Below, in pieces: positions 1-8,104 of a stretch of DNA of 64,000 nt. This DNA is from Phreatobacter sp. (GTDB lineage Bacteria; Pseudomonadota; Alphaproteobacteria; Rhizobiales; Phreatobacteraceae), in assembly GCF_027532945.1 (NCBI RefSeq), contig NZ_JAPZTZ010000001.1, positions 62,001 to 126,000 on the forward strand, given 5' to 3'. The translations under genes were made by a program, and so were the position numbers. The notes beneath the pieces were generated by a model. It was not told where the DNA came from and did not search any database. It was given only the letters and a program-made list of their open reading frames with translations. Every line of letters starts with the position of its first letter. Position 1 is the first letter of the stretch.

Positions 1-1579
1 AGCCCCTCACCCGCGGCGACAGCCCGCGCGGATTGAGGTCATGCACCACGAAGAGCGCCGCCGCGTCGTCCACCAGCAGCGTGTGCAGCTGGCCCATGGC
101 CGCGTTCTGGGCGGCGGGGTCGAAGGCCTCGCGCATCACCTTGATCTGCGCGTCCACGGCCGGGTTGTTGTACCAGCCCCAGTTGACGCCGCGGGGCGCG
201 GTCAGCGTCGAATCGTAGATCACCCAGCCTGTCGTCGGATCGATGGAGGGGATGGCGATGTTGAGGGCGTGGAAGCCGCGCTGCTGCTCGGAACGGGTTC
301 CGCCGCGCAGCATGTTGATGATGGTGGTGAAGTCGACCACCTCGAACTTCACGTCGATCCAGATCTCCTTGAGGTTCTCCTGCATCATCTCGTTCATCGG
401 CAGCGGCACCATCTGCCCGCCGCCGCCAGACGCGATCACCGCCACCACCTCCAGCCGCTTTGTCGGTCCATAGCCGGCTTCCTGCATGAGCTTCTTCGCC
501 GCGGCGACATCGTAGCGGATGTCGAAGCTCGGCTTGCCGAACCAGGGATCGGCGGGAAGCACCTTGCCCTTGGCCGGCAGCGCCGTGCCGGACAGGAGCT
601 GCACCATGGCGTCGCGGTCGATGGCGAGATTGGCGGCGCGGCGCACGCGGACGTCGCCGAAGGGCGTGCCCGGATTGACGTTAAGCCGCCAGGCCCAGAT
701 ATGCGGATAGGAGTTCTGCACCACCTGGAAGCCCGCGCCCTTCAGCGAGGGAATGGCATCCGGCGGCAGGGTCTCGGCGATGTCGATCGTGCCGGCGCGC
801 AGTGCCGCAATACGGGCATTGCCGTCGGGGATAGGCAGCAGCACGGTGCGCATCGTCTTCGGCACGCGGGCCTTGTCCCAATAGGCCGTGTTGGCCTCGA
901 GCTCGACGCGCTCGCGCGGCGTCACCGACACGACCTTGTAGGGGCCGGTGCCGGCCGGACGCTGGGTGAAGCGCTGCCAGTCGCCGCCGAGCTCAGCATG
1001 GCGGGCGGGGCTGACGAACCACAGGAAGGAGAGCTGGTAGGGCAGCATGCCGTCGACCACGTTGGTGGCAATGGCGATGGTCCTGGCGTCGATCTTCTCG
1101 TAGCTGGCGACCGAGGAGAGGCGGGAGCGCACGAGGCCGACGCGCGGCTGGTGGAACTGCGGCGCGTCGGACTTGAAGATGGAATCGAAGTTCCAGATGG
1201 CCGCGTCGGCATTGAAGGGCGTGCCGTCGTGGAAGGTCACGCCCTCGCGCAGCGTGATGATCCAGCGCTGCTTGTTGGCGGGGTCCACCTCCCACTTGGT
1301 GGCGAGGCCGGGCGTCAGGCCGGAGGGCTGGTCGGCCTTGGAGAGGTCCCAGTTCACCAGCGCGTCGAAGACCATGTAGCCGCCGAAGCGGATGCCCTCG
1401 AAGCCGCCCTCCGGACCGCCCCACATGCGCGGCACGTCGGAGAGCGAGATGCCGATCCGGAGCGGCGCTGCGGCCTGGGCGAAGGCGCCTGAGGGGAGTG
1501 CGAGGGCGCCGGCGGTCGCGGCTGCGCCCTTCAGCACGGTGCGGCGGGAGAAGGCACTGCGGGACGGGTTGCGCGCCAT
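1..1579 (-). CDS. ABC transporter substrate-binding protein, family 5 (peptide/opine type), 3' end outside window
   Basis: Periplasmic solute receptor of the SBP_bac_5 (DppA/OppA-like) class. About 526 codons are visible and the frame is still open at base 1, so nearly the whole protein (usual length 500-540) is present and only the stop is missing. The start at 1579 gives MARNPSRSAFSRRTVLKG followed by an Ala-rich hydrophobic stretch ending in AFAQA; the SRR plus hydrophobic core looks like a Tat-type signal peptide. The family hallmark is visible about 100-130 residues in: a W-x-I-T-L-R-x-G-V-x-F-H-D-G-T-P-F-N-A-D run. It follows the carbamoylase gene on the same strand after 176 bp, so it may belong to the same catabolic unit with partner permeases to the left. 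Substrate cannot be read from sequence. Confidence 0.88.
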   Translation of the reverse strand, partial: MARNPSRSAFSRRTVLKGAAATAGALALPSGAFAQAAAPLRIGISLSDVPRMWGGPEGGFEGIRFGGYMVFDALVNWDLSKADQPSGLTPGLATKWEVDPANKQRWIITLREGVTFHDGTPFNADAAIWNFDSIFKSDAPQFHQPRVGLVRSRLSSVASYEKIDARTIAIATNVVDGMLPYQLSFLWFVSPARHAELGGDWQRFTQRPAGTGPYKVVSVTPRERVELEANTAYWDKARVPKTMRTVLLPIPDGNARIAALRAGTIDIAETLPPDAIPSLKGAGFQVVQNSYPHIWAWRLNVNPGTPFGDVRVRRAANLAIDRDAMVQLLSGTALPAKGKVLPADPWFGKPSFDIRYDVAAAKKLMQEAGYGPTKRLEVVAVIASGGGGQMVPLPMNEMMQENLKEIWIDVKFEVVDFTTIINMLRGGTRSEQQRGFHALNIAIPSIDPTTGWVIYDSTLTAPRGVNWGWYNNPAVDAQIKVMREAFDPAAQNAAMGQLHTLLVDDAAALFVVHDLNPRGLSPRVRG

Positions 1580-1692
1580 GACGGCCTCCGGACGTTGTCT
1601 GGAGGCATTGCATACAAGTCACGTGCCAGCCGCACGATGAAGCGAAGTAGCTGATTCAAATCATGATATTGAAAGGTCTAGCCAACGCGTGA

Positions 1693-1716
1693 GCGGCGCG
1701 AAATCCATCGCGCCGC
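1693..1716. other. perfect 8-bp hairpin in the spacer between carbamoylase and SBP genes
   Basis: GCGGCGCG (1693-1700), an 8-base loop and CGCGCCGC (1709-1716). A second small stem (GCCTG/CAGGC) lies just beside it towards 1730. On the minus strand the hairpin follows the carbamoylase stop (1756), but no U-run follows, so it is not a classical terminator. It could be a processing or 3'-protecting structure. The rest of 1580-1755 shows nothing definite. Confidence 0.3.
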
Positions 1717-1755
1717 CTGTCAATCAGGCAGGGATCGGTTCTGCCCGTCCGCTCA

Positions 1756-2691
1756 TCAGCGGCCCAGCGGCTCGCCCACGCCGACGCGCTCGGTGATGAG
1801 CTTGTAATGCTCGATGCGGCGGTGGCGCTTGAAGTCGAAGATCGTCTCCTTGCCGAAGACGGTCTCGTCGAGGTCGCAGGGGTGGACCAGCACGCCATCA
1901 TCCTCATGCGGCAGTTCGCCGACGATCTTGCCGTTGGGATCGACGATCAGCGTGCCGCCCATGAGGTGGTTGCCGTCTTCCGAGCCCGCCTTCGCCACCG
2001 CCACGACCCAGGTGGCGTTCTGGTAGGCGCCGGCCTGGCAGGAGAGGCGATGGTGGAACAGCCGGTCCTCGATACCCTCGGCGCCGCGCTGCGAATTGAC
2101 CGACGGCGTGTTGAAGCCGAGCACAACTATCTCGACGCCCTGCAGGCCCATGACGCGGTAGGTCTCCGGCCAGCGGCGGTCGTTGCAGATCGCCATGCCG
2201 ACGAGGCCGTCCAGGAAGCGCCAGACCGGGAAGCCGGTATCGCCCGGCTCGAAATAGCGCTTCTCCAGATGCTGATGCGTGCGCTCGGGGTCGAACTCCA
2301 CATGGCCCGGCAGGTGGGTCTTGCGGTACTTGCCGACGATGGTGCCGGCCTTGTCGACGAGGATCGAGGTGTTGAAATGGTGGCCGTCGGGGGTGAGCTC
2401 GGCATAGCCGAAGCTCATCGCCATCCCCAGCGCCTTGGCCTTGTCGAAGAGGGCCTGCGTGTCCGGGCCCGGCATCGAAGCCTCGAACCAGTGGTCCATC
2501 TTCGCCCGGTCTTCTTCATAGAAGCGCGGGAAGAAGGTGGTCAGCGCCATCTCCGGATAAACGATGAAATTGGCGCCCTTCGTCTTGGCCTCTTCCATCA
2601 GCTTGATCATGCGCGCGATGACGCTGGCGCGGTTCTCCGCCTTCTGGATGGGGCCGAGCTGGGCGGCGGCGACGGTGACGATGCGGGCCAT
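1756..2691 (-). CDS. N-carbamoyl-D-amino-acid hydrolase (nitrilase superfamily)
   Basis: Cytoplasmic amidohydrolase of 311 aa that splits N-carbamoyl-D-amino acids to the D-amino acid, CO2 and ammonia, the last step of the hydantoinase pathway. The nitrilase triad is intact: Glu47 in VYPEMALTTFFPR, Lys124 in GKYRKTHLPGH, Cys169 in ICNDRRWPETYRVMG. These segments, together with HLEKRYFEPGD, resemble Agrobacterium D-carbamoylase much more than generic nitrilases, and length fits (about 304-311). The gene is last in a tight operon behind an amino-acid ABC transporter (24 bp from the permease), suggesting that the imported compound or its derivative is the substrate. No hydantoinase is seen in the window; one could lie to the left, or the cell may import carbamoyl compounds directly. 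D-selectivity is inferred from family similarity. Confidence 0.87.
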   Translation of the reverse strand: MARIVTVAAAQLGPIQKAENRASVIARMIKLMEEAKTKGANFIVYPEMALTTFFPRFYEEDRAKMDHWFEASMPGPDTQALFDKAKALGMAMSFGYAELTPDGHHFNTSILVDKAGTIVGKYRKTHLPGHVEFDPERTHQHLEKRYFEPGDTGFPVWRFLDGLVGMAICNDRRWPETYRVMGLQGVEIVVLGFNTPSVNSQRGAEGIEDRLFHHRLSCQAGAYQNATWVVAVAKAGSEDGNHLMGGTLIVDPNGKIVGELPHEDDGVLVHPCDLDETVFGKETIFDFKRHRRIEHYKLITERVGVGEPLGR

Positions 2692-2715
2692 GGCGATGCT
2701 CCTGGGGCGAAGGCC

Positions 2716-3381
2716 TCAATGTCCCAGCCGGTGCTCGAGCCGGCTGACGAGCCGGACTACGGGCCAGAGGACGATGAGGTAGAGGACAGCGGCGAGGACG
2801 ATGGGCGAGGTGTTGTAGGTGACGCTGCGCGCCATGTCGGCGGCGTAGAGAAGCTCGGTGAAGGAGACCACCGAGGCGATGGAGGTCAGCTTGATGACCT
2901 CGACCGTGTTGGAGACGAGGTCGGGCAGCACGTTGCGGCTCGCCTGCGGCAGGACCACGAAGCGGTAGGTCTGCAACCAGGTGAGTCCGGTGGACCGCGC
3001 CGCCTCCCATTGCCCGCGGCCGACGGATTCGACGCCGGCGCGGAAGATCTCGCCATAGAAGGACGAGGCGTTGAGGAAGAAGGCGATGCACACCGCCATG
3101 AACGGCGACATGCGGATGCCGGCAAAGGGCAGGCCCGAATAGATGACGATGAGCAGCACCAGCGGCGGCACGGCCCGGAAGAAATCGACATAGGCCTTGG
3201 TGGCCCAGCGCAGCGCCCGCCACTGGGAGATCGACCCCGTCGCGACGAGAAGCCCGCCGAAAAGGCCGAGCGGGATCACCGCCAGGCACAGCAGCACCGT
3301 CATCTGCGCGCCGCTCAGAATCAGCGGCCAGGCCTGCCGCATGATGTCTAAGTTGAGGAACTGGAAGAGGAAGATCTCCAT
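2716..3381 (-). CDS. amino-acid ABC transporter permease (HisM/GlnP family)
   Basis: Inner-membrane permease of 221 aa with several hydrophobic segments and the EAA-type loop for ATPase contact (EAARSTGLTWLQTYRFVVLPQA). The start MEIFLFQFLN at 3381 is chosen because its ATG overlaps the stop of the preceding permease in a TGATG arrangement (3379-3383), typical of translational coupling. A longer open frame extends upstream but only antisense to the other permease. Belongs to the polar amino-acid uptake family; partners are the other permease, the ATPase and the binding protein immediately upstream. Confidence 0.9.
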   Translation of the reverse strand: MEIFLFQFLNLDIMRQAWPLILSGAQMTVLLCLAVIPLGLFGGLLVATGSISQWRALRWATKAYVDFFRAVPPLVLLIVIYSGLPFAGIRMSPFMAVCIAFFLNASSFYGEIFRAGVESVGRGQWEAARSTGLTWLQTYRFVVLPQASRNVLPDLVSNTVEVIKLTSIASVVSFTELLYAADMARSVTYNTSPIVLAAVLYLIVLWPVVRLVSRLEHRLGH

Positions 3382-4064
3382 CACGCCCTCTTCCAGGCGA
3401 AGCGCCGCTCGATCCACGAGCCGAGGGCGACCACCGGCACGAAGATGACGACATAGGCGACGGCGGCCATCATCAGCGGCGTGGCATTGCCCGACAGCGA
3501 CATGGCGGAGGTGCCCTGGTTCATGATCTCGCCGACGCCGATCACCGTGCCGAGCGCGGTGTTCTTGGTCACCGCGATGGTGCGGTTGGTCAGCGGCGGC
3601 ACGCAGATGCGGATGGCCTGCGGCAGGATCACCGAGGTCAGCGTCTGCCAGTGGTCGAGACCGGTCGAGCGGGCCGCGTCCCACTGGCCCTTGCGCACCG
3701 AGACGATGCCGGACCAGAAGATCTCCTCGGCGAAGGCCGCGAGGACGAGGGACAGGACCAGCCAGAGCACGGCGAAGCCGGGAATGTTGATGCCGAGATT
3801 GGGCAGGCCGAAATAGACGATGAGGATCACGACGAGGGGCGGCAGCGCCCGGAAGATGTCGACGAAGACGATGATCGGCAGGTTCAGGAGGCGGATGCGA
3901 TAGCTGCGGATCACCGCCAGAAACAGTCCGAGCGCCAGGCCCGTGACGACGACGGCCACGGCGATCTGCAGCGTCACTGCGATGCCCGAGACGATGTCCG
4001 GCCAGTAGCGCTCGATCAGCTCCGGCTTCAGGAAGGCGTCCTGGAAGCGCTCGAGGCCGGTCAC
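3381..4064 (-). CDS. amino-acid ABC transporter permease (HisQ/GlnP family)
   Basis: Second membrane subunit of the same importer, 227 aa. An N-terminal hydrophobic helix (residues about 23-50) is followed by further membrane segments and the EAA loop WDAARSTGLDHWQTLTSVILPQA. Its start overlaps the ATPase stop by 4 bp (ATGA, 4061-4064) and its stop overlaps the next permease start. Two different permeases imply a heterodimeric channel as in His or general L-amino-acid transporters. Confidence 0.9.
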   Translation of the reverse strand: MTGLERFQDAFLKPELIERYWPDIVSGIAVTLQIAVAVVVTGLALGLFLAVIRSYRIRLLNLPIIVFVDIFRALPPLVVILIVYFGLPNLGINIPGFAVLWLVLSLVLAAFAEEIFWSGIVSVRKGQWDAARSTGLDHWQTLTSVILPQAIRICVPPLTNRTIAVTKNTALGTVIGVGEIMNQGTSAMSLSGNATPLMMAAVAYVVIFVPVVALGSWIERRFAWKRA

Positions 4065-4795
4065 CGCGACAACTCCCCGACGAAGTCGCGGGTGCGCGGA
4101 TTCTGCGGATTGCCGAAGATCTCCGCCGGAGAGCCCTGTTCGAGGATCTGCCCGTCCGCCATGAAGACGATCCGGTCGGCGGCGTCGCGGGCGAAGCGCA
4201 TCTCGTGGCTGACGACCACCATGGTCATGCCGGCCTCTTTTAGGTCGCGCATGACGCCGAGCACCGCGCCGACGAGTTCCGGGTCGAGCGCCGAGGTCGG
4301 CTCGTCGAAGAGCATGATCTTCGGCTCCAGCGACAGGGCGCGCGCGATGGCGACGCGCTGCTGCTGGCCGCCGGAAAGTTCGGAGGGGTAATTGCCGGCC
4401 TTCTCCTTCAGCCCCACCCGGTCGAGGGCGGCGATGCCGATGGCCTCGGCCTCCTCGCGGCCCTTGCCGAGCACCTTGCGCAGCGCCAGCGTGACGTTCC
4501 CCAGCGCCGTCATGTGCGGGTAGAGATTGAAGGCCTGGAACACCATGCCGATGCGCCGCCGCATGGCGTTGATGTCGGTGCCCTTGGCCATCAGGTCGAC
4601 GCCGTCGACGAAGACGTGCCCCGCCGTCGGTTCCTCCAGACGGTTGCAGCAGCGCAGCATGGTGGACTTGCCCGAGCCCGAGGGCCCGATGACGAAGACG
4701 AGCTCCTGCGCAGCGACGGAGAAGTCGATGCCGCGCAGGATTTCGGTGGTCCCAAAGCTCTTCCTCAGGCCCCGGACGTCAAGCAAGGCAGACAT
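4061..4795 (-). CDS. amino-acid ABC transporter ATP-binding protein (GlnQ/HisP family)
   Basis: Energising subunit of the importer, 244 aa. All nucleotide-binding motifs are visible: Walker A GPSGSGKST (residues 37-45), Q-loop region VFQAFNLYPHMTALGNV characteristic of polar amino-acid ATPases, signature LSGGQQQRVAIARAL, Walker B plus D-loop MLFDEPTSALDPEL, and the switch His in VVSHEM. The ATG lies in a TGATG overlap with the end of the binding-protein gene (4793-4797), so the four transport genes form one coupled operon. Confidence 0.95.
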   Translation of the reverse strand: MSALLDVRGLRKSFGTTEILRGIDFSVAAQELVFVIGPSGSGKSTMLRCCNRLEEPTAGHVFVDGVDLMAKGTDINAMRRRIGMVFQAFNLYPHMTALGNVTLALRKVLGKGREEAEAIGIAALDRVGLKEKAGNYPSELSGGQQQRVAIARALSLEPKIMLFDEPTSALDPELVGAVLGVMRDLKEAGMTMVVVSHEMRFARDAADRIVFMADGQILEQGSPAEIFGNPQNPRTRDFVGELSR

Positions 4796-5628
4796 CAGCA
4801 GCGCGGCTCGCGCGGCGTCGCGTCATAGCCCCCCATGCCGGGCACGCCCGAACCCGGGAAGATGGTCACGGCGGCGGAATCCGGCCGCGGCGCGATGCCG
4901 AACCACTTCTCGTAGATCTTCGCCATGGTGCCGTCCTTCTTGATGCACTCGATGGCGTTCTCCAGCAGACCGCGCATGGCGGTATCGCCGTTGCGCGCCG
5001 GCGTCGCCCAGACGAGGCCGGTCTTGTGGAGGTAGTCCAGCTTGATCTGCGGGTTGTTGCGCACGGCGAAGGCGGCGACCGTCTCGGCGGTGATGTTGGC
5101 CACCGCGCGACCGGCGATGACGGCCTGCACGGCGTCCGTCTGGGTGCCGAAGGCCTCGACCTTCCAGCCGACCTGCGCCTCCATCGACTTCGCCCAGCTC
5201 TCATAGGCCGAGCCGCGGTTCACCGAGACGACCTTGTCGCGCAGGCTGGCGAGGTCGGTGATGGCTGCGTCGCCGCGGCGGGTCACGAGGCGAAAGTCGG
5301 TGTCGAGATAGCCCTCGGCGAAGAGCAGGCTCTCGGAGCGCTCGCGCGTCACCGTCACCGGCGCCATGATGAAATCGTAGGTCCCGGCATTCAGCGCCGG
5401 GATGATGCCGGAGAACTGCGTCGAGGTGATCTCGATGGGACGGCCAAGGCGCTTGGCGATTTCCTGGGCGAGATCGATGTTGAAGCCCTGAACGCCGCCC
5501 CCCTGGAGGTTCGGGAAGGCGTGGGGGGCGAAGGTGCCGTCGACCGCGGTCTTGAGCGGCGCCTGGGCCATGGCGGGCGCGGCGAGCATGGCCGCGAGGC
5601 CGGCTGCGGCGATGATGGTGCGGAACAT
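4795..5628 (-). CDS. amino-acid ABC transporter substrate-binding protein, family 3
   Basis: Periplasmic receptor, 277 aa. Start MFRTIIAAAGLAAM at 5628 is preceded by a GAGGGG Shine-Dalgarno; residues 1-22 form a signal peptide cut after PAMAQA. The SBP_bac_3 pattern is clear: FNIDLAQEIAKRLGRPIEI, FDFIM-type core (YDFIMAPVTVTRERSESLLFAEGY) and a C-terminal KKDGTMAKIYEKWFG. First gene of the operon SBP-ATPase-permease-permease-carbamoylase. Divergent from the LysR gene across 163 bp, which makes LysR control likely. Exact ligand unknown; an N-carbamoyl or free amino acid is inferred from context. Confidence 0.92.
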   Translation of the reverse strand: MFRTIIAAAGLAAMLAAPAMAQAPLKTAVDGTFAPHAFPNLQGGGVQGFNIDLAQEIAKRLGRPIEITSTQFSGIIPALNAGTYDFIMAPVTVTRERSESLLFAEGYLDTDFRLVTRRGDAAITDLASLRDKVVSVNRGSAYESWAKSMEAQVGWKVEAFGTQTDAVQAVIAGRAVANITAETVAAFAVRNNPQIKLDYLHKTGLVWATPARNGDTAMRGLLENAIECIKKDGTMAKIYEKWFGIAPRPDSAAVTIFPGSGVPGMGGYDATPREPRC

Positions 5629-5736
5629 GGTGGGACCCCTCTGTTGGGATGCCCGCTCTTGCGGCGGGAGAGGGTCATGCAATCACGGGTGGCCGGCCCT
5701 CTCAATATCAGCGTCGATCAATAATGGCGGCGGGCA

Positions 5737-5753
5737 TATAATCAGCAATTATA
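5737..5753. promoter_or_regulatory. putative LysR operator in the divergent promoter region
   Basis: Perfect palindrome TATAAT-CAGCA-ATTATA within 5629-5791, the spacer between the transporter operon and the LysR gene. It contains the LysR-type T-N11-A pattern (T5739 to A5751) and lies 38 bp before the LysR start codon. It stands out as AT-rich in a GC-rich region. Binding is inferred. Confidence 0.5.
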
Positions 5754-5791
5754 CATGCCACGCCATTGGGCAGCCAGGAGCGGAACAGACC

Positions 5792-6700
5792 ATGCTGAAC
5801 CTCCGCCAGCTCGAAATTTTCCGCGAGGTCATCCGCTGCCAGACGACAGTGGGTGCCGCGGAAGCCCTCGCCATCTCGCAGCCGGCGGTGTCCAACGCCA
5901 TCCGTCAGATCGAGAGCCAGCTCGGCATCCCGCTCTTCGATCGTGTCGGCAACCGCCTCGTCCCGACCGACGAGGCGCGCGAGGTGATGCGCGGCTCCGA
6001 GCCCATTTTCTCGCTCTATCGCGCCTTCTCGGAGAAGCTGAAGGACCTGCGCGACACCAAGACCGGCAGCCTGCGCGTCCTCTCCACACCGGCGCTCGCC
6101 AATGCGCTTGTGCCGCGGGCGCTGAAATCCTTTCTCGCGGCCCGGCCGGACATGCGGGTGTTCTTCGACGTCAGGCGTACGCCCGGCGTGGTGGAGGGCG
6201 TCGAGTCAGGCTTCGTCGACCTCGGCTTCTCGCTCTCGCCGCAGCCCCGCGCCGGCATCGAGGCGACACCCATCTGCACCGGCCAGATGGTCTGCGTCTG
6301 TCCGCCGGATCACCCCCTCGCCAGCCGCTCCGAGATTTCCGCGGCCGACCTTGCCGCCCATCCGCTCGTCGGCTTCGAACCGGGCACGCCGCTCGGCGTC
6401 GCGCTCTCGCGCGGATTCTGGACGCAGGCGCTGCAGGAGCGCGTCATGGTCGAGACCCGCTACAGCGGCACGGCCTGCCTCCTCGCCGAGAGCGGCGTCG
6501 GCGTTGCCGTGGTCGACAGCTTTGCCGTGGTCGGCGGCCGCTACGACCTCGTTTTCCGCCCGCTCACCCCGCGTGTGCCGATCGAGGCCTTTGCGCTCAC
6601 CGCCCGCGGCCGCCCGCAGAAGCGGCTCGTGCGCGCCTTCCTCGATGAGCTGCGTCGAAGCGCCGTGCGTTTCGCCGACCCCTTCCGCGACCCGGAGTGA
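5792..6700 (+). CDS. LysR-family transcriptional regulator
   Basis: 302-aa regulator with an N-terminal winged HTH (MLNLRQLEIFREVIRCQTTV..., residues 1-60, including the family pattern AISQPAVSNAIRQIESQLGIPLFDR) and a C-terminal periplasmic-binding-like effector domain. The start at 5792 has AGGAG at 5776-5780; a longer frame begins at 5534 but runs antisense to the binding-protein gene. Divergence from the amino-acid transporter/carbamoylase operon suggests it controls that operon, probably with an amino-acid-like inducer. It may also affect the lyase gene 115 bp downstream. Confidence 0.92.
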   Translation: MLNLRQLEIFREVIRCQTTVGAAEALAISQPAVSNAIRQIESQLGIPLFDRVGNRLVPTDEAREVMRGSEPIFSLYRAFSEKLKDLRDTKTGSLRVLSTPALANALVPRALKSFLAARPDMRVFFDVRRTPGVVEGVESGFVDLGFSLSPQPRAGIEATPICTGQMVCVCPPDHPLASRSEISAADLAAHPLVGFEPGTPLGVALSRGFWTQALQERVMVETRYSGTACLLAESGVGVAVVDSFAVVGGRYDLVFRPLTPRVPIEAFALTARGRPQKRLVRAFLDELRRSAVRFADPFRDPE

Positions 6701-6815
6701 CGGGCATGGCATGGCCGACGGCATGGAAGCTCTGCGGCGCCCGCCTTTGACCGGCGCTGGCCTTTCGTGTCATCGCCTCTGACCGAAACGCCCTTCTCGA
6801 AGAGGACCAACGGCC

Positions 6816-7763
6816 ATGAAGGCGAACGGCACCGATCTCACCACCGCCAGCGGCGTCTACGTGATCGCGGCGACGCCCTTCCACGACGACGGCCGCATCG
6901 ACGAGACATCGACGGATTCGATGGTCGATTTCTACCGCGCCTGCGGCTGCGATGGCATGACCATCCTCGGCGTCATGGGCGAGGCGCCGAAGCTCGCCGC
7001 CGAGGAGTCGGTGGCGATCTCCAAGCAGATCATCAAGCGCGCCGGCCCCTCGATGCCGGTCATCGTCGGCGTCTCGGCCCCCGGTTTTGCCGCCATGCGC
7101 TCGCTCGCCCGCACGGTGATGGACGCGGGCGCCGCCGGCGTCATGATCGCCCCGCCCAACACCCTGCGCACCGACGACCAGATCGTCACCTATTACAAGC
7201 AGGCTGTGGACGCGATCGGCGACGACATCCCCTTCTGCATCCAGGACTTCCCGCTGACCTTCTCGGTGGTGATGAGCCCCAGGGTCATCCGCTCCATCAT
7301 CCAGGAGCTGCCCTCCTGCGTGATGCTGAAGCACGAGGACTGGCCGGGCCTTGAGAAGATCTCGACCCTGCGCGGCTTCGAGGCCGATGGCTCGATGCGC
7401 CATGTCTCGATCCTCTGCGGCAATGGCGGCCTCTTCCTCGATTTCGAGTGCGAGCGCGGCGCCGACGGCGCCATGACCGGCTATGCTTTCCCCGACATGC
7501 TGGTGGACGTCGTCCGCCTGCAGAAGGCCGGCAAGCGCGACGCCGCCCATGACCTCTTCGACGCCCACCTGCCGATGATCCGCTACGAGCAGCAGCCGGG
7601 CGCCGGCCTCGCCGTGCGCAAGTATCTGCTGAAGAAGCGCGGCGTCATCGCCTCCGAGGCGCAGCGCAAGCCGGGCGCGCCGCTCTCGGCCAAGGCCCGC
7701 GCCGAGGTGGACTACCTGTTCGACCGCCTCGCCAAGCTCGACTCCCGCGCCAAGGCGGCGTGA
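6816..7763 (+). CDS. DHDPS/NAL-family aldolase-like protein with substituted active-site tyrosine
   Basis: 315-aa TIM-barrel protein of the dihydrodipicolinate synthase / N-acetylneuraminate lyase superfamily. Seen: GVMGEAPKL (residues 52-60, the GxxGE-type pyruvate-binding loop) and the Schiff-base lysine Lys172 in CVMLKHED. The segment that normally reads YNxP with the catalytic Tyr reads CIQDFP here, putting Phe145 in its place. It is therefore unlikely to be the lysine-pathway DapA and more likely a catabolic lyase/dehydratase on a 2-oxo acid. A terminator follows the stop. Located behind the LysR gene on the same strand, so co-transcription with the catabolic regulator is possible. Confidence 0.82.
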   Translation: MKANGTDLTTASGVYVIAATPFHDDGRIDETSTDSMVDFYRACGCDGMTILGVMGEAPKLAAEESVAISKQIIKRAGPSMPVIVGVSAPGFAAMRSLARTVMDAGAAGVMIAPPNTLRTDDQIVTYYKQAVDAIGDDIPFCIQDFPLTFSVVMSPRVIRSIIQELPSCVMLKHEDWPGLEKISTLRGFEADGSMRHVSILCGNGGLFLDFECERGADGAMTGYAFPDMLVDVVRLQKAGKRDAAHDLFDAHLPMIRYEQQPGAGLAVRKYLLKKRGVIASEAQRKPGAPLSAKARAEVDYLFDRLAKLDSRAKAA

Positions 7764-7795
7764 GCCTGCGGGCTAACTGAACTTTTCTATCGAAG

Positions 7796-7821
7796 GGCCG
7801 CCGGGACACCGGCGGCCTTTT
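7796..7821 (+). terminator. Rho-independent terminator of the aldolase-like gene
   Basis: Stem GGCCGCCGG (7796-7804), loop GACA, complementary CCGGCGGCC (7809-7817), then TTTT. Perfect 9-bp GC stem 32 bp after the stop codon. Confidence 0.9.
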
Positions 7822-7848
7822 GCTTTGAGCCAATGCTGCACGGGGGAC

Positions 7849-7893
7849 GTGCGTCCTTCGAGGCTCGCTTCGCTCGCACCTCAGGATGAGGTG
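7849..7893 (+). repeat. interspersed palindromic repeat, copy 1
   Basis: Begins GTGCGTCCTTCGAGGCTCGC and ends CACCTCAGGATGAGG. The inner part forms a short hairpin (GCGAG/CTCGC with variants). The same elements occur at 7974-8041 in reverse orientation and, shortened, at 11333-11376. Such REP-like elements are common between genes in Hyphomicrobiales. Confidence 0.75.
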
Positions 7894-7973
7894 GGTTGAG
7901 ACGTGCATGGAGGGCATTCACCGGTCGCTGACGCGCTACTTTGGCTGACCTCTGGATTGCCAGACACCACCTC

Positions 7974-8041
7974 CCTCATCCTGAGGTGCGAGCACTCGGC
8001 GATGCGCAGCATCGTCCGAAAGCGAGCCTCGAAGGACGCAC
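7974..8041 (-). repeat. interspersed palindromic repeat, copy 2 (inverted)
   Basis: Reads CCTCATCCTGAGGTGCGAG at one end and GCGAGCCTCGAAGGACGCAC at the other, the reverse complement of copy 1, with about 23 extra bases in the middle (including GATGCGCAGCATC, itself palindromic). Copies 1 and 2 face each other across 80 bp and could pair into a long stem. Confidence 0.75.
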
Positions 8042-8104
8042 TTCGGTCCTGCAGCGCGCCTCGTCTTGCCGATGTCGCCCCGCGGCTGCGACAATGCCGG
8101 CATC

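Larger units (their letters stand above)
7764..8104. other. 341-bp intergenic region: terminator plus two facing palindromic repeats
   Basis: Between the aldolase-like gene and arfB. Holds the terminator at 7796-7821 and two copies, in opposite orientation, of a GTCCTTCGAGGCTCGC-type repeat (7849-7893 and 7974-8041). I see no convincing coding region in the remaining sequence. Confidence 0.7.

Noticed and set aside
41-1492. 483-codon + strand open frame at the left edge
   Set aside because: Antisense of the family-5 binding protein; composition is His/Arg/Asp-rich with no motif.
7849-8041. Repeats as a possible CRISPR array
   Set aside because: Only two copies here, in opposite orientation, with non-uniform length and no spacer periodicity; they match REP-like palindromes instead.
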